Shown here: positions 1 through 11,938 of the stretch, piece by piece | Layout of the letters: every line of letters starts with the position of its first letter | Numbering within the stretch: the first letter of the stretch is position 1 | Origin: Solen grandis | Taxonomy: Eukaryota; Mollusca; Bivalvia; Adapedonta; Solenidae | DNA length: 64,000 bases | Direction: 5' to 3' | Assembly (NCBI GenBank): GCA_021229015.1 | Contig: CM037789.1 | Span: 41,080,926 to 41,144,925 of the forward strand | The notes under the pieces: model-generated | The model's input: only the letters and a program-made list of their open reading frames with translations | Databases searched by the model: none | What the model was told of the DNA's origin: nothing | Made by a program: the position numbers and the translations under genes

Positions 1-409
1 AAATCCCGGGGGTGTTTCACCAAATCACCAGTGAAACCAGAGCTACCTTCCTTGTGGCTCGGGTTACACTTTTATATAGCCCCCCCCCCCCCGAACTCCT
101 TGATCCGGCACTGTTAAATCTGCCCCCCCATACAATACGCGCGTGCAAAATACATTATCATTCAGGTAGTATACACGTATGTGCCCTTGTATGATGTTTT
201 ACACAGGGAATTTGAAGACCTTTCTAACGGTACCTAGGATTTTGAAATTGGACATATAATGAGGTTACAAGAAAAATAAGAATTTAGACGATTCATTCAT
301 GCACTTTTGCAGTGGTTGTTTAGTATTTATACCTAAAAAGCCATCACAGATAAGTGAAAATAATAAGTAAGTGAAATAATTGATGTTGTAAGAGCTTTAT
401 GATACCAAG
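1..409. other. Intergenic, no gene seen
   Basis: No coding region is recognised. A C-run lies at 80-94, followed by a short C-rich stretch (GATCCGGCACTG and CCCCCCC) that resembles the ends of degenerate mobile elements. The rest is AT-rich sequence without visible structure. Confidence 0.5.
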
Positions 410-672
410 TTTTATTATACGCCCTTATTATGAAAAGGCGCTTGTCCATCTGTCCGTCCGTTAGCCATATCAATTTCCACTCAATAACTTGATAACTAAT
501 ATGTGTGCTGTTTTCATACTTAGATGTGAGGTTGACATGGTTAGTGGATGATCACTATTGATTTTGAGGTCATTACGTCAAAGGTCACGGTCACATTGAC
601 ACTTAGTGTAAAATCCTTGTCCGCACAATATATTGAGGCTGACCTTAAAAAATTCTTTGTTTGGAGTTACCC
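410..672 (+). repeat. Dispersed bivalve-type repeat, copy 1
   Basis: The segment carries a characteristic order of words (CTTGTCCATCTGTCCGTCCG, then TTGATTTTGAGGTCAT, then AAAATCCTTGTCCGC) that recurs in degenerate form at 4217-4440. Its last 37 bases (636-672) are an exact reverse complement of 4180-4216. It is probably part of a non-coding mobile or tandem-repeat element; no protein is encoded. Confidence 0.55.
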
Positions 673-761
673 ACATTTTTTTAGGTGGGTAGGTAGGTAG
701 GTTTTTTGTTTTTTTTATCTGACACAATAATTATGGAAAATTATACTACTAAAGAGAACAT

Positions 762-1034
762 ACCATATGATTAAGAGGCTGCTGTGGCCGAGCGGTTACA
801 GTCATGGACTACAAATCTCTCAGCCCCTCACTGCTGTGGGTTGGAATCCCGGTAGGGACTTCGGATTTTTCATGTGAGGAAGCCTTCCTGCTGGCTTGCG
901 GTAGGTCGGTGGTTCTACCCGGGTACCTCTGTGTACTTGGGGTCTTCCTCCACCTGTAATTAGCTGGACGTCGCTATATGATTGAAATACTATCTCAGCG
1001 ACAGTAAACCCCAATACAACAACAACCATATGAT
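762..1034 (+). mobile_element. tRNA-derived SINE, family A, copy 1 with 10-bp TSD
   Basis: The SINE body is 772-1024, flanked by a perfect target duplication ACCATATGAT (762-771 and 1025-1034). The tRNA-like head has an A-box-like TGGCCGAGCGG and a degenerate B box GGTTGGAATCC. The body carries the family's conserved segments (TCATGTGAGGAAGCCTTCC, CACCTGTAATTAGCTGGACG) and ends in an AACAACAACA tail. The terminal TATGATTGAAATACTATC..GCGACAGTAAAC segment resembles the central domain described for MetaSINEs, from memory only. Confidence 0.85.
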
Positions 1035-1398
1035 GAAACAAATACTTGGTATATTAAAAAAAATACCATAGAAACTTGCCTATAAGACTACTCGTCTATA
1101 AGACGGGACCCTTTTCTCACTCCCCTAATCTGTGGGTTTATGCTTTGACCCTCTAATAAGATGGGATAAGAAATCCAGAATGCATCACGAGCAGTATCAT
1201 TGATTCACATGACTATTAATTCAGAATAATTTTACATAGTAAAATCTACTATGGATTTTAAACTCTCATAAATGTGTTTATGTGACAAATAAAAAACATG
1301 ATTTAAACAAGTAATAATATAATTGTAACAGTTAACTGTCACTAAGTCTCCCAAACAAAGTTTCTCCTTAGACAATTATACACGAATGGTTATTGAGA

Positions 1399-1757
1399 AA
1401 TGGAGTGGGGCTGACCCCCTGGTGACCTATATGAACATCAAAGATGTACCATTCAATCCTTTGATCATGAGGAACAAGAATATACATAGTTATGGGTGGG
1501 GAGCTCAATGGTTTTTGAAATAAAGGTCAGGGTAAACTGACTGGGTGGGGCCAGATGCCATTCAATCTGTCTCATCATGAGAACAAGAATTATATGATAT
1601 ATGGGTGGGGATTGAACAGTTTTTCAGATTATGTTAAGTAAAATTTGGGGTGGGGCTCGACCCCTTGGTGACCCATTGAACATAAAGAATACATTTAATC
1701 CATCCATCATGAGGAACAAGAATATATGTGTTTTGGGTGGGGATCTGAACAGTTTTT
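1399..1757. repeat. Three-copy degenerate tandem repeat
   Basis: Three units of roughly 110-140 bp share GGGGCTGACCCC or GGGGCTCGACCCC, then TCATGAGGAACAAGAATAT and then GGGTGGGGA..GAACAGTTTTT. The middle copy is shortened. No coding function is visible. Confidence 0.6.
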
Positions 1758-1799
1758 AGCTCGACTATTCGAAGAATATGAAGCTATGTAGTCCTAGTG

Positions 1800-3760
1800 T
1801 GGGTCGGTTGGCGTTGCAGCTTTTGGTTAAAGTTTTGTTGCAAGTACTATCAACCTTATATCTCAATAACCATATATGGTATTGACTTGAAATAAATATG
1901 TTAGGGCATCAAACAACCAAGGTAGATACTTTGATGAATTTTAAATTATGGCCCTTTTTATAGAAATTTTGTTAAGTTTTGATGCAATAGAAAATTGGTT
2001 AATTGCTTGCAAGCTCTATCATTTTATTCATAACCATTCATGGTATTGCCTTGAAAGTTTAGAATAGTTAGGGCATCAGGCAACCAGGTAGATGACTCTT
2101 GTGAATATGTACAATTGGCCCTTTTACTTAGAAATTTGTTAAATTTGCACGCAAGATATCTCATGCCATACTCAGTATCAGCTGCGATTGATTTTAAACA
2201 TCTTAATATGTTGGTACATACTCAGTAATACCTTGATGAATATTACAAATTATGGTCCTATTTAACTTAAGAAATTTGGTTAAGTTTTGCATGCAGATAC
2301 TCTCATGTTATACTCATATCAGGCTGCATTGTTTAACATTTAATATGTTTAGGTATCGATTTCATGGTAATAATTGATAAATATGTTACAAATTATGGCC
2401 CTTTTAACTAGAATTTGGTTAAGTTTTGCATAAGGTACTTCATGTATATCTCGTATCAGGCATGCAATGATTGAAACATCTTAAATATGTTTGGGTACAT
2501 ACTTCAGTAGATAACTCTTGATAGAATATGTTACAATATGGCCTTTTTAACTTAGAAATTGGTTAAGTTGATGAGGTACTTTCATGTTATATTCAGTCCA
2601 GGCATGGGATGATTTAAAATCTTTAATGTGTATAGGTATCATACAGTAAGGATGATACAACTTATGGAATTAAATATAAGATTTGTGCCCCTTTTACTTA
2701 GAATTTTAGGTTTGGTTAAAGCTTTCATGCATACTCATCCTTATATCTCAAACCAATTGCTTGATTGGAATTTATAAAAAGTTAGGATATTTCAGGGGCA
2801 TCAGAAAACCAAGGAGGATAACTTTTGGACAGAATTTTATACAAACTATGGCCCTTTCTAACTTGGATAAAGTTTTGCATGCACAGTGTTACATGTATTA
2901 TGCTTATGTCTCAGTAACAAGGCATGGGATTTATTTTAAACTTCATAAAAATAATAAGGGTATCAGACTTAAGGTTAATATAATTTGACTATTTTATTAT
3001 TAGATTTCATTTTGATTACAACAGCATTTTAGAATTCGAAGTGCTTTCTCTGACAGCTCTTTGAGTTATAAATATAAGAAAATTGAAGGTATGGCCAGTC
3101 TGGTGATTAGGGGACACACAAGTAGTACTTTGATTTTTCTATTATGGCCCCTTAACTAAAAATTTGTTAAAGTTTGAAAATTTAAATTTTAACTCAAACA
3201 TTTTTATGCTCATAACCATCTTCTTGAAGGAATGTGGTGATCAAGGGACCCCATGTAAAATCTGAGAATATTACAAATTATGGCTTGTTAACTTATGAAT
3301 TTTGTAAAGTTTCGCACGCGGTCTCTCATGCCATACTCAGTATCCGGCGCGATTGATAAAATAATAGTAACGGGGTAGTAAACTTTCAATTAGTACTCTT
3401 GATTTGGTAATCAAAGTTATGGCTATTACTTAAGTTTTTTTAAGTTTTGCATGCAAGATTTCAGCTATTCATTAATCCCAAATACATCTCTAAATGATTT
3501 AGGGGTAACAGACTTTATGGTACGATAATCTTAGAAACATGTACAAATACCCCTTTTAAGTTGCAATTTGGTTAAGTTTGCAAAGCAAGGAAAGTGCATA
3601 TTCAACCAGGATGCAATTGATTTGAAAATCTTAAATGTTTGTATTACTTTAGGTAGATACCTGATAGAAAGTGTTCAATTATGGCCCTTTAACAGAATTT
3701 TGGTTAAAGTTTGCATGCAAGGTACTTTCATGCTATATCTCAGACGCCAGCATGGGATTG
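1800..3760. repeat. Degenerate minisatellite/satellite, about 12 units of 140-165 bp
   Basis: The anchor (T)ATGGCCCTTTTAACTTAGAA followed by GGTTAAGTTTTGCATGCAAG recurs near 1949, 2115, 2251, 2397, 2538, 2684, 2849, 3145, 3280, 3420, 3548 and 3681. Each unit also has TCAGTATCAGGCATG..GATTTTAAACATCTTAA and CTTGATAGAATATTACAAATTATG. Many units differ by single-base losses. Short open frames here are chance translations of the repeat. Confidence 0.7.
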
Positions 3761-4216
3761 TGGTGAAACTGACACAAGCCAATTCCCTTTATAATATATA
3801 GTGTTTTAGCCCCCCCCCCTTTTCGTGCCAAACCCCTGTGCTCTACACACTGGAAGAAATTAACATACTGCAGTGCTCAGTAAAGTTCAAAGTGTGTGAA
3901 ACTGACACAAGCCAATGTGCGGTTTCCTTTTAAACTCTGGAACAGCTTCTTTGAGATGCCGATTATCAAAACTTGAAAGATTTTTGTGTTAGCAGTTGTT
4001 TGATGGATTTATAGCAGCTATACACCTGGACATTGCCTGTTGTGTAAGAGTTCTTTTTTTACAACTGCTATATGTTATGACTTCATGTGTAGGATAGAAA
4101 TACGATTGATCTAGCAAAAAAAAAAAAAAATCAGACACCTGAAAGGTTTTTGAGTCGCTGCGATTTTCGTGAGTCGGTCGGGTAACTCCAAACAAAGAAT
4201 TTTTTAAGGTCAGCCT

Positions 4217-4440
4217 GAGAAGGAATAAGCATAGGTTTTTGAAACTTGGTAGGAAAATTGCCCATTGTCAGTTGAAGACCCCTATTGATTTTGAGGTAAT
4301 TCGATCATTCGATCAAAAGTTAAGTTCACAGTGACATTTAATATAAAAATCCTTGTCCGCTGAATTCCTTGAGAATGAATAAGCCTAAGTTTGTGAAACT
4401 TGTAAGAGACATTGTCCATGTCCAGTTCACGATCCTTTCA
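4217..4440 (+). repeat. Dispersed bivalve-type repeat, copy 2
   Basis: This segment shares with 410-635 the words TATTGATTTTGAGGT, CACAGTGACATT and AAAATCCTTGTCCGC, in the same orientation. It directly abuts the next tandem-repeat element. Confidence 0.5.
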
Positions 4441-5312
4441 AGCTCACCGCTTTTTGTCCGTCAAGCGTCGTCCGTCGTCTGTCGTCAACAATTGCTTGTG
4501 AACACTCTAAAGGCCACAGTTTTGGCCCAATCTTCATGAAACTTGGTCAGGATATTTGTCTACATGATATCTCGGATGAGTTCGAAATTGGGTCATGTGG
4601 GATCAAAAACTAGGTCACCATGTCAAATCTTAGGAAAACATTGTGAACAGTCTAGAGGCCACAGTTTTAGCCCAATCCTCATTAGATTTGGTCAGGATCT
4701 GAAGGCCCATGATACATTAGATGAGTTCGAAAATGGGTCATGTGGGGTCAAAAACTAGGTCACCCTGTCAAATCTTAGAAAAAACATGTGAACCCTCTTT
4801 AGGACACAAATTCAGGCCAATCTTCATAAAATTTGGTCAGGATGTTTGTCTACATGATATCTTGGATGAGATTGAAATTGGGTCACGTGAGGTCAAAGAC
4901 TAGGTCACCAGATCAAATCTTAGAAAAACATTGTGAACACTCTAGACGCCACAGTTTTAGCCTAACCTTAATGTAACTTGGTCAGATTGTTTGTTTACAT
5001 CAAATCTCGTAGGAATTCAAAACTGGGACACATGGGGTCAAAAAGTAGGTCACCAGGGCAAATTTTAGAAAAATCTTGTGAACACATTAGAGGCCTACAT
5101 TTTTGTCCTAGTCGTCATTAAACTTGATAAGAATGATGACTGCATGAATTCCCAGTTGAGTGCAAATGCAAGTAGGATCAAAATCTAGGTAACTTAGTCA
5201 AATGTTAGAAGGAACACTGCAGATGCCACATTTTTTGTCATCATGCCTAACACGGCAATCTTACTCAGGTGAGCGACCCAGGGCCATCTTTGCCCTCATG
5301 TTTTTAATTTTC
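4441..5312 (+). mobile_element. Helentron-like tandem-repeat element, copy 1
   Basis: The element starts AGCTCACCGCTTTTTGTCCG. It has five units of about 145 bp starting near 4499, 4642, 4788, 4932 and 5078 (GTGAACACTCTAGAGGCC ... GGTCACC). It ends with CTCAGGTGAGCGACCCAGGG and a near-hairpin GGGCCATCTTTGCCC before a T-run. Copies 2 and 3 share this terminus. A tandem core plus a shared 3' hairpin next to T-rich DNA is known for non-autonomous Helentron-type (HINE) elements; assignment to that class is inference. Confidence 0.65.
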
Positions 5313-5603
5313 AATGACGTCGAATGACGGCAGATTTGACGTCAACTTCAAAGCTCTAGAGCCTTCAATTCTGGTCTGATTATCTTAATATTTTCACAGA
5401 AGATGTATTTTAAGATGTAGATGTGCACCGTTGCATTCAAATTTCCAAATTCGAAAAGATAAAGATTTCATGGCAAAACCGAGATTCGAACTTCGGTCCT
5501 AAAAATATATTTAAATGTTACAAAGCCCCCTGATGCGTTAGAAGCATGGAAATTGGACAGCATATCGGCAAAGAGGTTTACATTCTATTTTCTGATTATT
5601 TTT

Positions 5604-7192
5604 AGCTCACCTGAGCACTTGTGCTCGGGTGAGCTTTTGTGATCGCCTTTTGTCCGTCGTGCGTCGTGCGTCGTCCGTCGTCCGTCGTCAACAATTGCTT
5701 GTGACCACTCTAGAGGCCACAGTTTTGGCCCAATCTTCATGAAACTTGGTCAGGATGTTTGTCTACATGATATCTCGGATGAGTTCCAAATTGGGTCATG
5801 TGGGGTCAAAAACTAGGTCACTAGGTCAAATCTTAGAAAAACCTTGTGTACACTCTAGAGGCCACAAATTTGGCCCAATCTTCATCAAACTTAATCCAGG
5901 ATATTTGTCTACATGATATCTCGGATGAGTTCGATATTGGGTCATGTGGGGTTAAAAACTAGGTCACTAGGTCAAATCTTAGAAAAACCTTGTGAACACT
6001 CTAAGGCCACATTTGGCCCAATCTCATGAAACTTGTCAGGATGTTTGTCTACATGATATCTCGATGAGTTCGAAATTGGGTCATGTGGGGTCAAAAACTA
6101 GGTCACCAGGTCAAATCTTAGAAAAACCTTGTGAACACTATACAGGCCACAGTTATGGCCCAATGTTCATGAAACTAGGTCAGGATGTTTGTCTACATGA
6201 TATCTCGGATGAGTTCGAAATTGGGTCATGTGGGGTCAAAAACTAGGTCACCAGGTCAAATCTTAGAAAAACCTTGTGAAACTTAAGGCCACATTTGGCC
6301 CAATTTCACAAACTTTCAGGATGTTTGTCTACATGATATCTCGGATGAGTTCGAAATTGGGTCATGGGGGTCAAAAACTAGGTCACTAGGTCAAATCTTA
6401 GAAAAACCTTGTGAAACTCTAGAGGCCACAAATTTGGCCCAATCTTCATCAAACTTAATCAGGATGTTTGTCTACATGATATCTCGGATGAGTTCGAAAT
6501 TGGGTCACATGGGGTCAAAAACTAGGTCACCAGGAAATCTTAGAAAAACCTGGAACACCTAAGGCCACAGTTTTGCCAATTAAGGTTTGTCTACATGATA
6601 TCTTGCATGAGTTTGAAATTGGGTCATGTGGGATCAAAAACTAGGTCACCAGGTCAAATCTAAGAAAAACCTTGTGAACACCCTACAGGCCACAGTTTTG
6701 GCCTAATCTTCATAAATTTTGGTCAGGATGTTTGTCTACATGATATCTTGCATGAGTTTGAAATTGGGTCATGTGGGATCAAAAACTAGGTCACCAGGTC
6801 AAATCTAAGAAAAACCTTGTGAACTCTCTAGAGGCCACAGTTTTAGCCCAATCTTCAATAGATTTGGTCAGGATGTTTGTCTAATTGATATATTGGATGA
6901 GTTTGAAAATGAGTCACATGAGGTCAAAAACTAGGTCACCAGGTCAAATCTAAGAAAAACCTTGTGAACACTCTAGAGGCCAACATTTTTGTCCCAGTCT
7001 TCATTAAACTTAATATGAATGATGACTGCATGAATTCCCAGTTGAGTGCAAATTCAGGTAGGATCAATATGTAGGTCATTTAGTCAAATATTAGAAAAAC
7101 ACTTTTAGATGCCAGATTTTTTGTCATTATGCCTAACACAGCCATCTTACTCAGGTGAGCGACACAGGGCCATCTTGGCCCTCTTGTTTTTT
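5604..7192 (+). mobile_element. Helentron-like tandem-repeat element, copy 2 (most complete)
   Basis: The 5' end is a hairpin (AGCTCACCTGAGCA, then TGCTCGGGTGAGCT), followed by repeated CGTCGTCCGTCGTC. Ten units of about 145 bp begin near 5700, 5844, 5990, 6131, 6275, 6411, 6550, 6672, 6817 and 6963. The 3' end is ACTCAGGTGAGCG followed by a GGGCC-ATCTT-GGCCC hairpin and a T-run. The two ends carry inverted AGCTCACCTGAG / CTCAGGTGAGC motifs. The open frames with repeated MISDEFEIG-like peptides only reflect the array. Confidence 0.75.
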
Positions 7193-8679
7193 AAGTCACG
7201 TGGTTATGACGTCATTAAAAAGACAAAAAAGGCATTTTTATAAAGATTTCTCTCGCTCTGGTATCATGAATTTTGAGTTAATCTTAATTAAATCTTCAGA
7301 ATTGATAGAGTTAAAATTGAAGTGATTCATACTGCAAGAAATGTTTGTTTTGTCACATGACGTCATGCATACTAATGCAAGAATTATTAAAATCATCATA
7401 TAAAATCGCCAATTAGACCAATGAACTTAAAATTTTCAGATATGTCGAATCTGAGTACGTTCGTAAGGTCTTGAAATTTTCAAATTATTACGTCATTACA
7501 AATATGGCAGATATTCATGTTTGATGGAATGCCTACTTGAAAACGTGAAAACAAACAAGTTCGCATTCTCGAAGATATTTTTTCTTGATTAATAGAACGT
7601 TAGCTGAACGTGTCCTTTTAAAACAGATATGTTTTTAGTCACGTGATTTTGACGTCGTTGAAATATAAAAATCATTCATTTCAATTTGTATTCGCGCTCC
7701 AGCGTCATGGGTATTGATGCCAATCTTAAGCATACCATAAAGAATTTATGTTGTGTCACTTGTTTATGACAACATTGATATGTAAGCAAAATATATTAAA
7801 TAGACCAAAGAGTCCAGAAAATTTCAAGTGATTACGTCATCAAACATGGCTTATTTATGTTTTACGTAAAAGGACTAAGTCATGAAATCTATTAATTTGC
7901 AGAAAGGAATGAAAGCGGTTATTGTGTTGGTTGAGTAAGATCCGATTGTTCTTTTGCAGGAAAGAGTGCTCGAGTGAATTGTGATACGTTTTTGAGTAAA
8001 TGGGTCGCATTTACGATGAATTAGTACAATTATACTAGAACCAGAAAACATATACGGTTAACTTATTGCATTTGCTATCACGACTTTCCGCAGACCTGAA
8101 GACAATGACAAATACATGTATATGTACCTATCGATTTTTTTTATATTTTCTTTAACGGTTTTTTTTTTCTAAATCTGTAAAAATAAGCCAATATATAAAG
8201 CAACTGAACTGCCGAAAGTTTCAAGACGTTTATAACGTTAATTACATAGAAATAAGAGATTATTTTCATGATTTGCTTACACTTCTGCCTTTGTTTCCAT
8301 CTACTTTTGCAAATGTAAAACTCAATCAATTTAAAGCTAGAAAGTCATGGATTTCAAAGTTTCTTTTCTTTTTTACAATTTCAGTTATGTGGAACAAATT
8401 GCAATGAATATTTGTTAAATCACGGGCAGACGAAGAAATGGATTTTAAATAAAGAATAATAAAAAAACCTTCTAAAATCGATAGAATAATGTAAAAAAAA
8501 AATTATTGAGGATAGTCTTATCTTGAAATTTTCTTGTTGTTTTTTCTGCATGATAGTATACGGTTGCGTAATCAAATAAGATCCATATCTATGCATTCTC
8601 AATATCTTCTTAAGAAGATAAAAGTGGAAAACACACACACATACACACAGATTTAAAGCTTATTTTTGAACATAAGTAT
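7193..8679. other. AT-rich intergenic, no gene seen
   Basis: The stretch has several TGACGTCA-like palindromic words (TTATGACGTCATT, CATGACGTCATGC, TTTTGACGTCG) around 7200-7660, perhaps a decayed repeat. From 8100 the sequence is poly-A/T-rich with a short CA tract at 8629-8648. I see no coding or RNA gene. Confidence 0.5.
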
Positions 8680-9304
8680 ATATACTACTCAAAGTTTGCT
8701 AAGCACCATCAGCTATTTTCCCGTAGCGTTGCATGCTTAGACAAGCGACTTTAAAAGGCATGCTACATTAAAATTTACATAAAAAAAAATCTTGCTTTTA
8801 TGCAGAAGTATTGTTTATGTACCAAACTTACTACCAGTTACAAGAAATAAGCCTTTCGGATCCTCAATACTGGGAATTAATCATAATTAGAAAGTGCGAA
8901 TTTTGAGAAAACACCTTAAAATTTAAAGTCAGCTAAATTCAGAACTTTGATCTTCAAATATTTCTGTTTTCTTAATGGAATACTTTTAAGGATATTTGTG
9001 ACGATGTTGGCCTGTTCATTTTTTTTTCTGTATTGATCACAAGTTTTAACTTCCATTTATAAAATGCCATTTCTTGCTGCAAAAAACACACTTTTGAGTA
9101 TTTTGCAAATAATGACAGGAATTGGCTAAATCGTTTTAACTCATTTTTTAGTCTCTTTTCTATCATTTTAACAAAAACTATGCGTAAAATTGATTGTCAG
9201 CTAACGCTTTCTTTTCAGGTACATAGCATTACATTCAGCATGTGTTTTCATGTGACTCTATGGGAAAATAGCGGGTGGTGCTTAGCAAACTTTGAGTAGT
9301 ATAT
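8680..9304. mobile_element. MITE with about 40-bp TIRs and TA flanks
   Basis: The left end CTACTCAAAGTTTGCTAAGC (extending through CACCATCAGCTATTTTCCC) is matched in reverse complement by the right end at 9264-9304, with only two or three differences over about 40 bp. Both ends are bordered by TA, which fits a Tc1/mariner-type target duplication. The 625-bp interior has no transposase frame, so this is a non-autonomous copy. Confidence 0.8.
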
Positions 9305-10281
9305 TTATGATAATAATTTATGTATTAAATCTTACATTTTTAAGCATCATTATTCCATTTCTTTGTATTAACTTATATATTCAATGCCCTTGAAATAAGC
9401 AAATGGAAAGCCGCTTCATTTGTATCCATGATTGATTCGGATTCTATGTTTCAAGCTTAAAGGGATTATAATTATCTTTTGTAAATCACTTATCTTAAAA
9501 TGAAGCACATTTAAAATGTTCAAATATAAATCAAAGATTAACAACAACAAAAAAAATGGATCAGACGAACGCCTGAGAATTAGATAACGAGTTTTGCGCT
9601 GGCCCATACAATAGTCGGCTGTGACGAAAAAAATCCAAAGTGCTCTGAAATGTTGATCGAAATAGAAGTCTACGCGATACCGTAGGGTGAGCTTTGATTA
9701 TCGCTCGCTTCGCCAGCTATGAACTTAACATATGTCGATAATGCTGATTGGCTAAACATATTTTTAAACGAACGGTACAGCACTCTATCCTTCGTTTTCT
9801 AAACATTGTCAAATTGATCCTTGGAAAGAATCGAATCATGTTGTGCAAGTATCATAGAGTCAATATCCAGTTCTCTCCAGTGTAAGAAGCTATGGAAGGA
9901 AAAATAAAACAATTCCCCATCTTTAAATTATATATATTTCTCAGTACATGAATACATTTCCTATCAATGTCATAAATTGCCAATGGTAATTAAAACAAAT
10001 TGGAAAAAAAACTGTCAAAAACCAACGACAGTAAAAAGATTATTTGAAAATGACGTCTTGAATTCTCGACAGTGAATTCAAAATGAATCTATCAGGAGAA
10101 TTGTGAACATGTAAAGAAAATCTATACAACTAAACAAAAGCACCATCAAAGCACAGTGTTCATTTTATTATCCGTCCGAGTTTTTACAAATTTTTTTTTG
10201 TTTTTTTGCCAGTTTAGGGGGTAAAACCCTCTACAGGGTGAATTTCACTAACAGATAAATAAATTATCAAGTATGGCTCTA
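9305..10281. other. AT-rich intergenic, no gene seen
   Basis: Unique-looking AT-rich sequence. No convincing open reading frame, RNA gene or repeat was recognised. Confidence 0.45.
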
Positions 10282-10600
10282 AATGACTTCCGTTTGTTTG
10301 TTGGGTTTAACGTCCCACCGACAGTATTTCAATCATTTGGAAACGATGCCTACTTGAAACAGATATAGTGCTGCCACACTGCAGTATCATGCCGTAGACA
10401 TGTGGCATGATACCACACCCATTCACATTATTCTGACACCGGGCCAACCAGTCCTGCAACTACCTTTATATGCTGAGCGCAAAGCAAGTGTGCTATACCT
10501 AGGGAACCAATTTTTACGACTTTGGTATGTTACGGTCTTTGATCGAACCCACGACTTCCGCTCTAAGCACTCGGCCACGGGGACGGTGAATGACTTCCGT
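10282..10600 (-). mobile_element. tRNA-derived SINE, family B, full-length copy with 12-bp TSD
   Basis: The body (10294-10588) is flanked by AATGACTTCCGT at 10282-10293 and 10589-10600. On the minus strand it reads from a tRNA-like head (CCGTGGCCGAGTGCTTAGAG, then GTGGGTTCGATC) to a tail ending in CGGTGGGACGTTAAACCC. Related copies lie at 17508, 23121, 32050 and elsewhere. It encodes no protein. Confidence 0.8.
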
Positions 10601-10636
10601 ACAAATGATCGTTGAGAAGTGAAATAAACTAATAAT

Positions 10637-11328
10637 AATTAACCAGGTCATATCTTAGAAAAACTTTGTGAACACTCTAGAGGCCGAAGTTTTACCCCAA
10701 TCTTCATTAGATTTGGTCAGGATGTTTGTCTACATGATATCACGAAAGAGTTCGAAAATGGGTCACATGAGGTCAAAAATTAGGTCACCAGGTCAAATCT
10801 TAGAAAAACCTTGTGAACATTCTAGAGGCCACAGTTTTGGCCCAATTTTCATAAAATTTGGTCAGAATGTTTGTCTACATGATTTCTTGGATAGTTTGAA
10901 AATGGATCACGTGAGGTCAAAAACTAGGTCACAAGGTTCAAATCTTAGGAAAACCTGGTGAACACTCTAGAAGCCTCAGTTACACAGTAACCTTAATGTA
11001 ACTTGATCAGAATGTTTGTTTACATAACATCTCGGATGAATTCAAAACTGGGCCACATGGTGTCAAAAAGTAGGTCACCAGGGCAAATTTTAGAAAGATC
11101 TTGTGAACACACTAGGGGCCTACATTTTTGTACCAGTCTTCATTAAACGTAATAAGAATGGTGACTGCATGAATTCCCAATTCAGTTCAAATTTAGGTAG
11201 GATCAAAATCTAGGTCACTAAATCAAATGTTAGAAAAACACTTTAGATGCCATATTTTTGTCACCATGCCTAACACAGCAATGTTATTCAGGTGAGCGAC
11301 ACAGGGCCATCTTGGTCCTCTTGTTTTT
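10637..11328 (+). mobile_element. Helentron-like tandem-repeat element, copy 3, 5'-truncated
   Basis: Four about 145-bp units start near 10668, 10813, 10959 and 11103. They are followed by the family 3' end (TTCAGGTGAGCGACACAGGG, hairpin, T-run). The AGCTCACC..CGTCGTC 5' end is absent, so the copy begins inside a repeat unit. Confidence 0.7.
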
Positions 11329-11335
11329 TAACTTA

Positions 11336-11358
11336 CTGTTGTTGTTGTTGTTGTTGTT
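11336..11358. repeat. (GTT)n microsatellite
   Basis: About seven uninterrupted GTT triplets. Confidence 0.9.
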
Positions 11359-11864
11359 TAATTTTGGGACATTTGTTTATCCTGGATCTCACTAATTTAG
11401 CTTGGGGACTCATGATTTCAAACATGTCAGTCCTTAGTTTCATAACAGAGAATTTTTAGATTAATCCTTGATAAAAACAAACATCAGTGAACAAATAAGA
11501 ACAGCAAAAAAAAAAAAAAAAATCGCCACCTCAACAACAGCAACAGATTATTTAACGTAGTAATATCATTTCCTAACATACATATCACTTTTTTCTAATA
11601 AAGATTATATACATTCCCTTTGTTTATCATCTAGATATACATGTATACATGCAACTCTGCTGGTCGTGGTATTATGCCACTTTCCTTCTTCATGATTTCC
11701 AGTGAGGCAGCACTACATATGTATCATATAGGCAAATGTTCCAACAGACTGAAATACTGTCAACACAGCTATCAATTGTGTAATTTTGACGTAGACCTTA
11801 TGCGTGTTTTTCAGTATGTATGACTAAATATTTTAATGGGCTTTTGTTTTTTTTATCTCAACAG

Positions 11865-11938
11865 GGGTGAGGATATTTGTATGACGTGACAAGGCACAAA
11901 ATACCGGCGTTACTAAGGAATCGTGGAGAGAAATTTGT
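11865..11938 (+). other. Probable non-coding 5' exon of the TRIM-like gene
   Basis: The segment is preceded by a pyrimidine-rich acceptor (TTTTTTTATCTCAACAG, ending 11864) and followed by a strong donor GTAAGT at 11939-11944. It lies 0.5 kb upstream of the acceptor (TTTTCCCTAACAG, ending 12436) that sits one base before the TRIM start codon. The 74-bp piece has no long open frame, so it would be 5' UTR. This is inferred from splice signals alone; a transcript would be needed to confirm it. Confidence 0.5.

Larger units (their letters stand above)
636..4216. repeat. 3.6-kb block bounded by a 37-bp perfect inverted repeat
   Basis: Bases 636-672 and 4180-4216 are perfect reverse complements over 37 bp. 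Between them lie a SINE (772-1024), a short array of GGGTGGGG-containing units (1399-1757) and a degenerate array of about 140-165 bp units (about 1800-3760). The bounding repeats could be the termini of a large non-autonomous element or two oppositely oriented copies of one shorter repeat. I could not find target-site duplications. Confidence 0.5.

Noticed and set aside
4543..6246. Several 60-84 codon frames with repeated MISDEFEIGS..GVKN peptides
   Set aside because: They are translations of the about 145-bp array; units change frame and carry stops, with no gene context.
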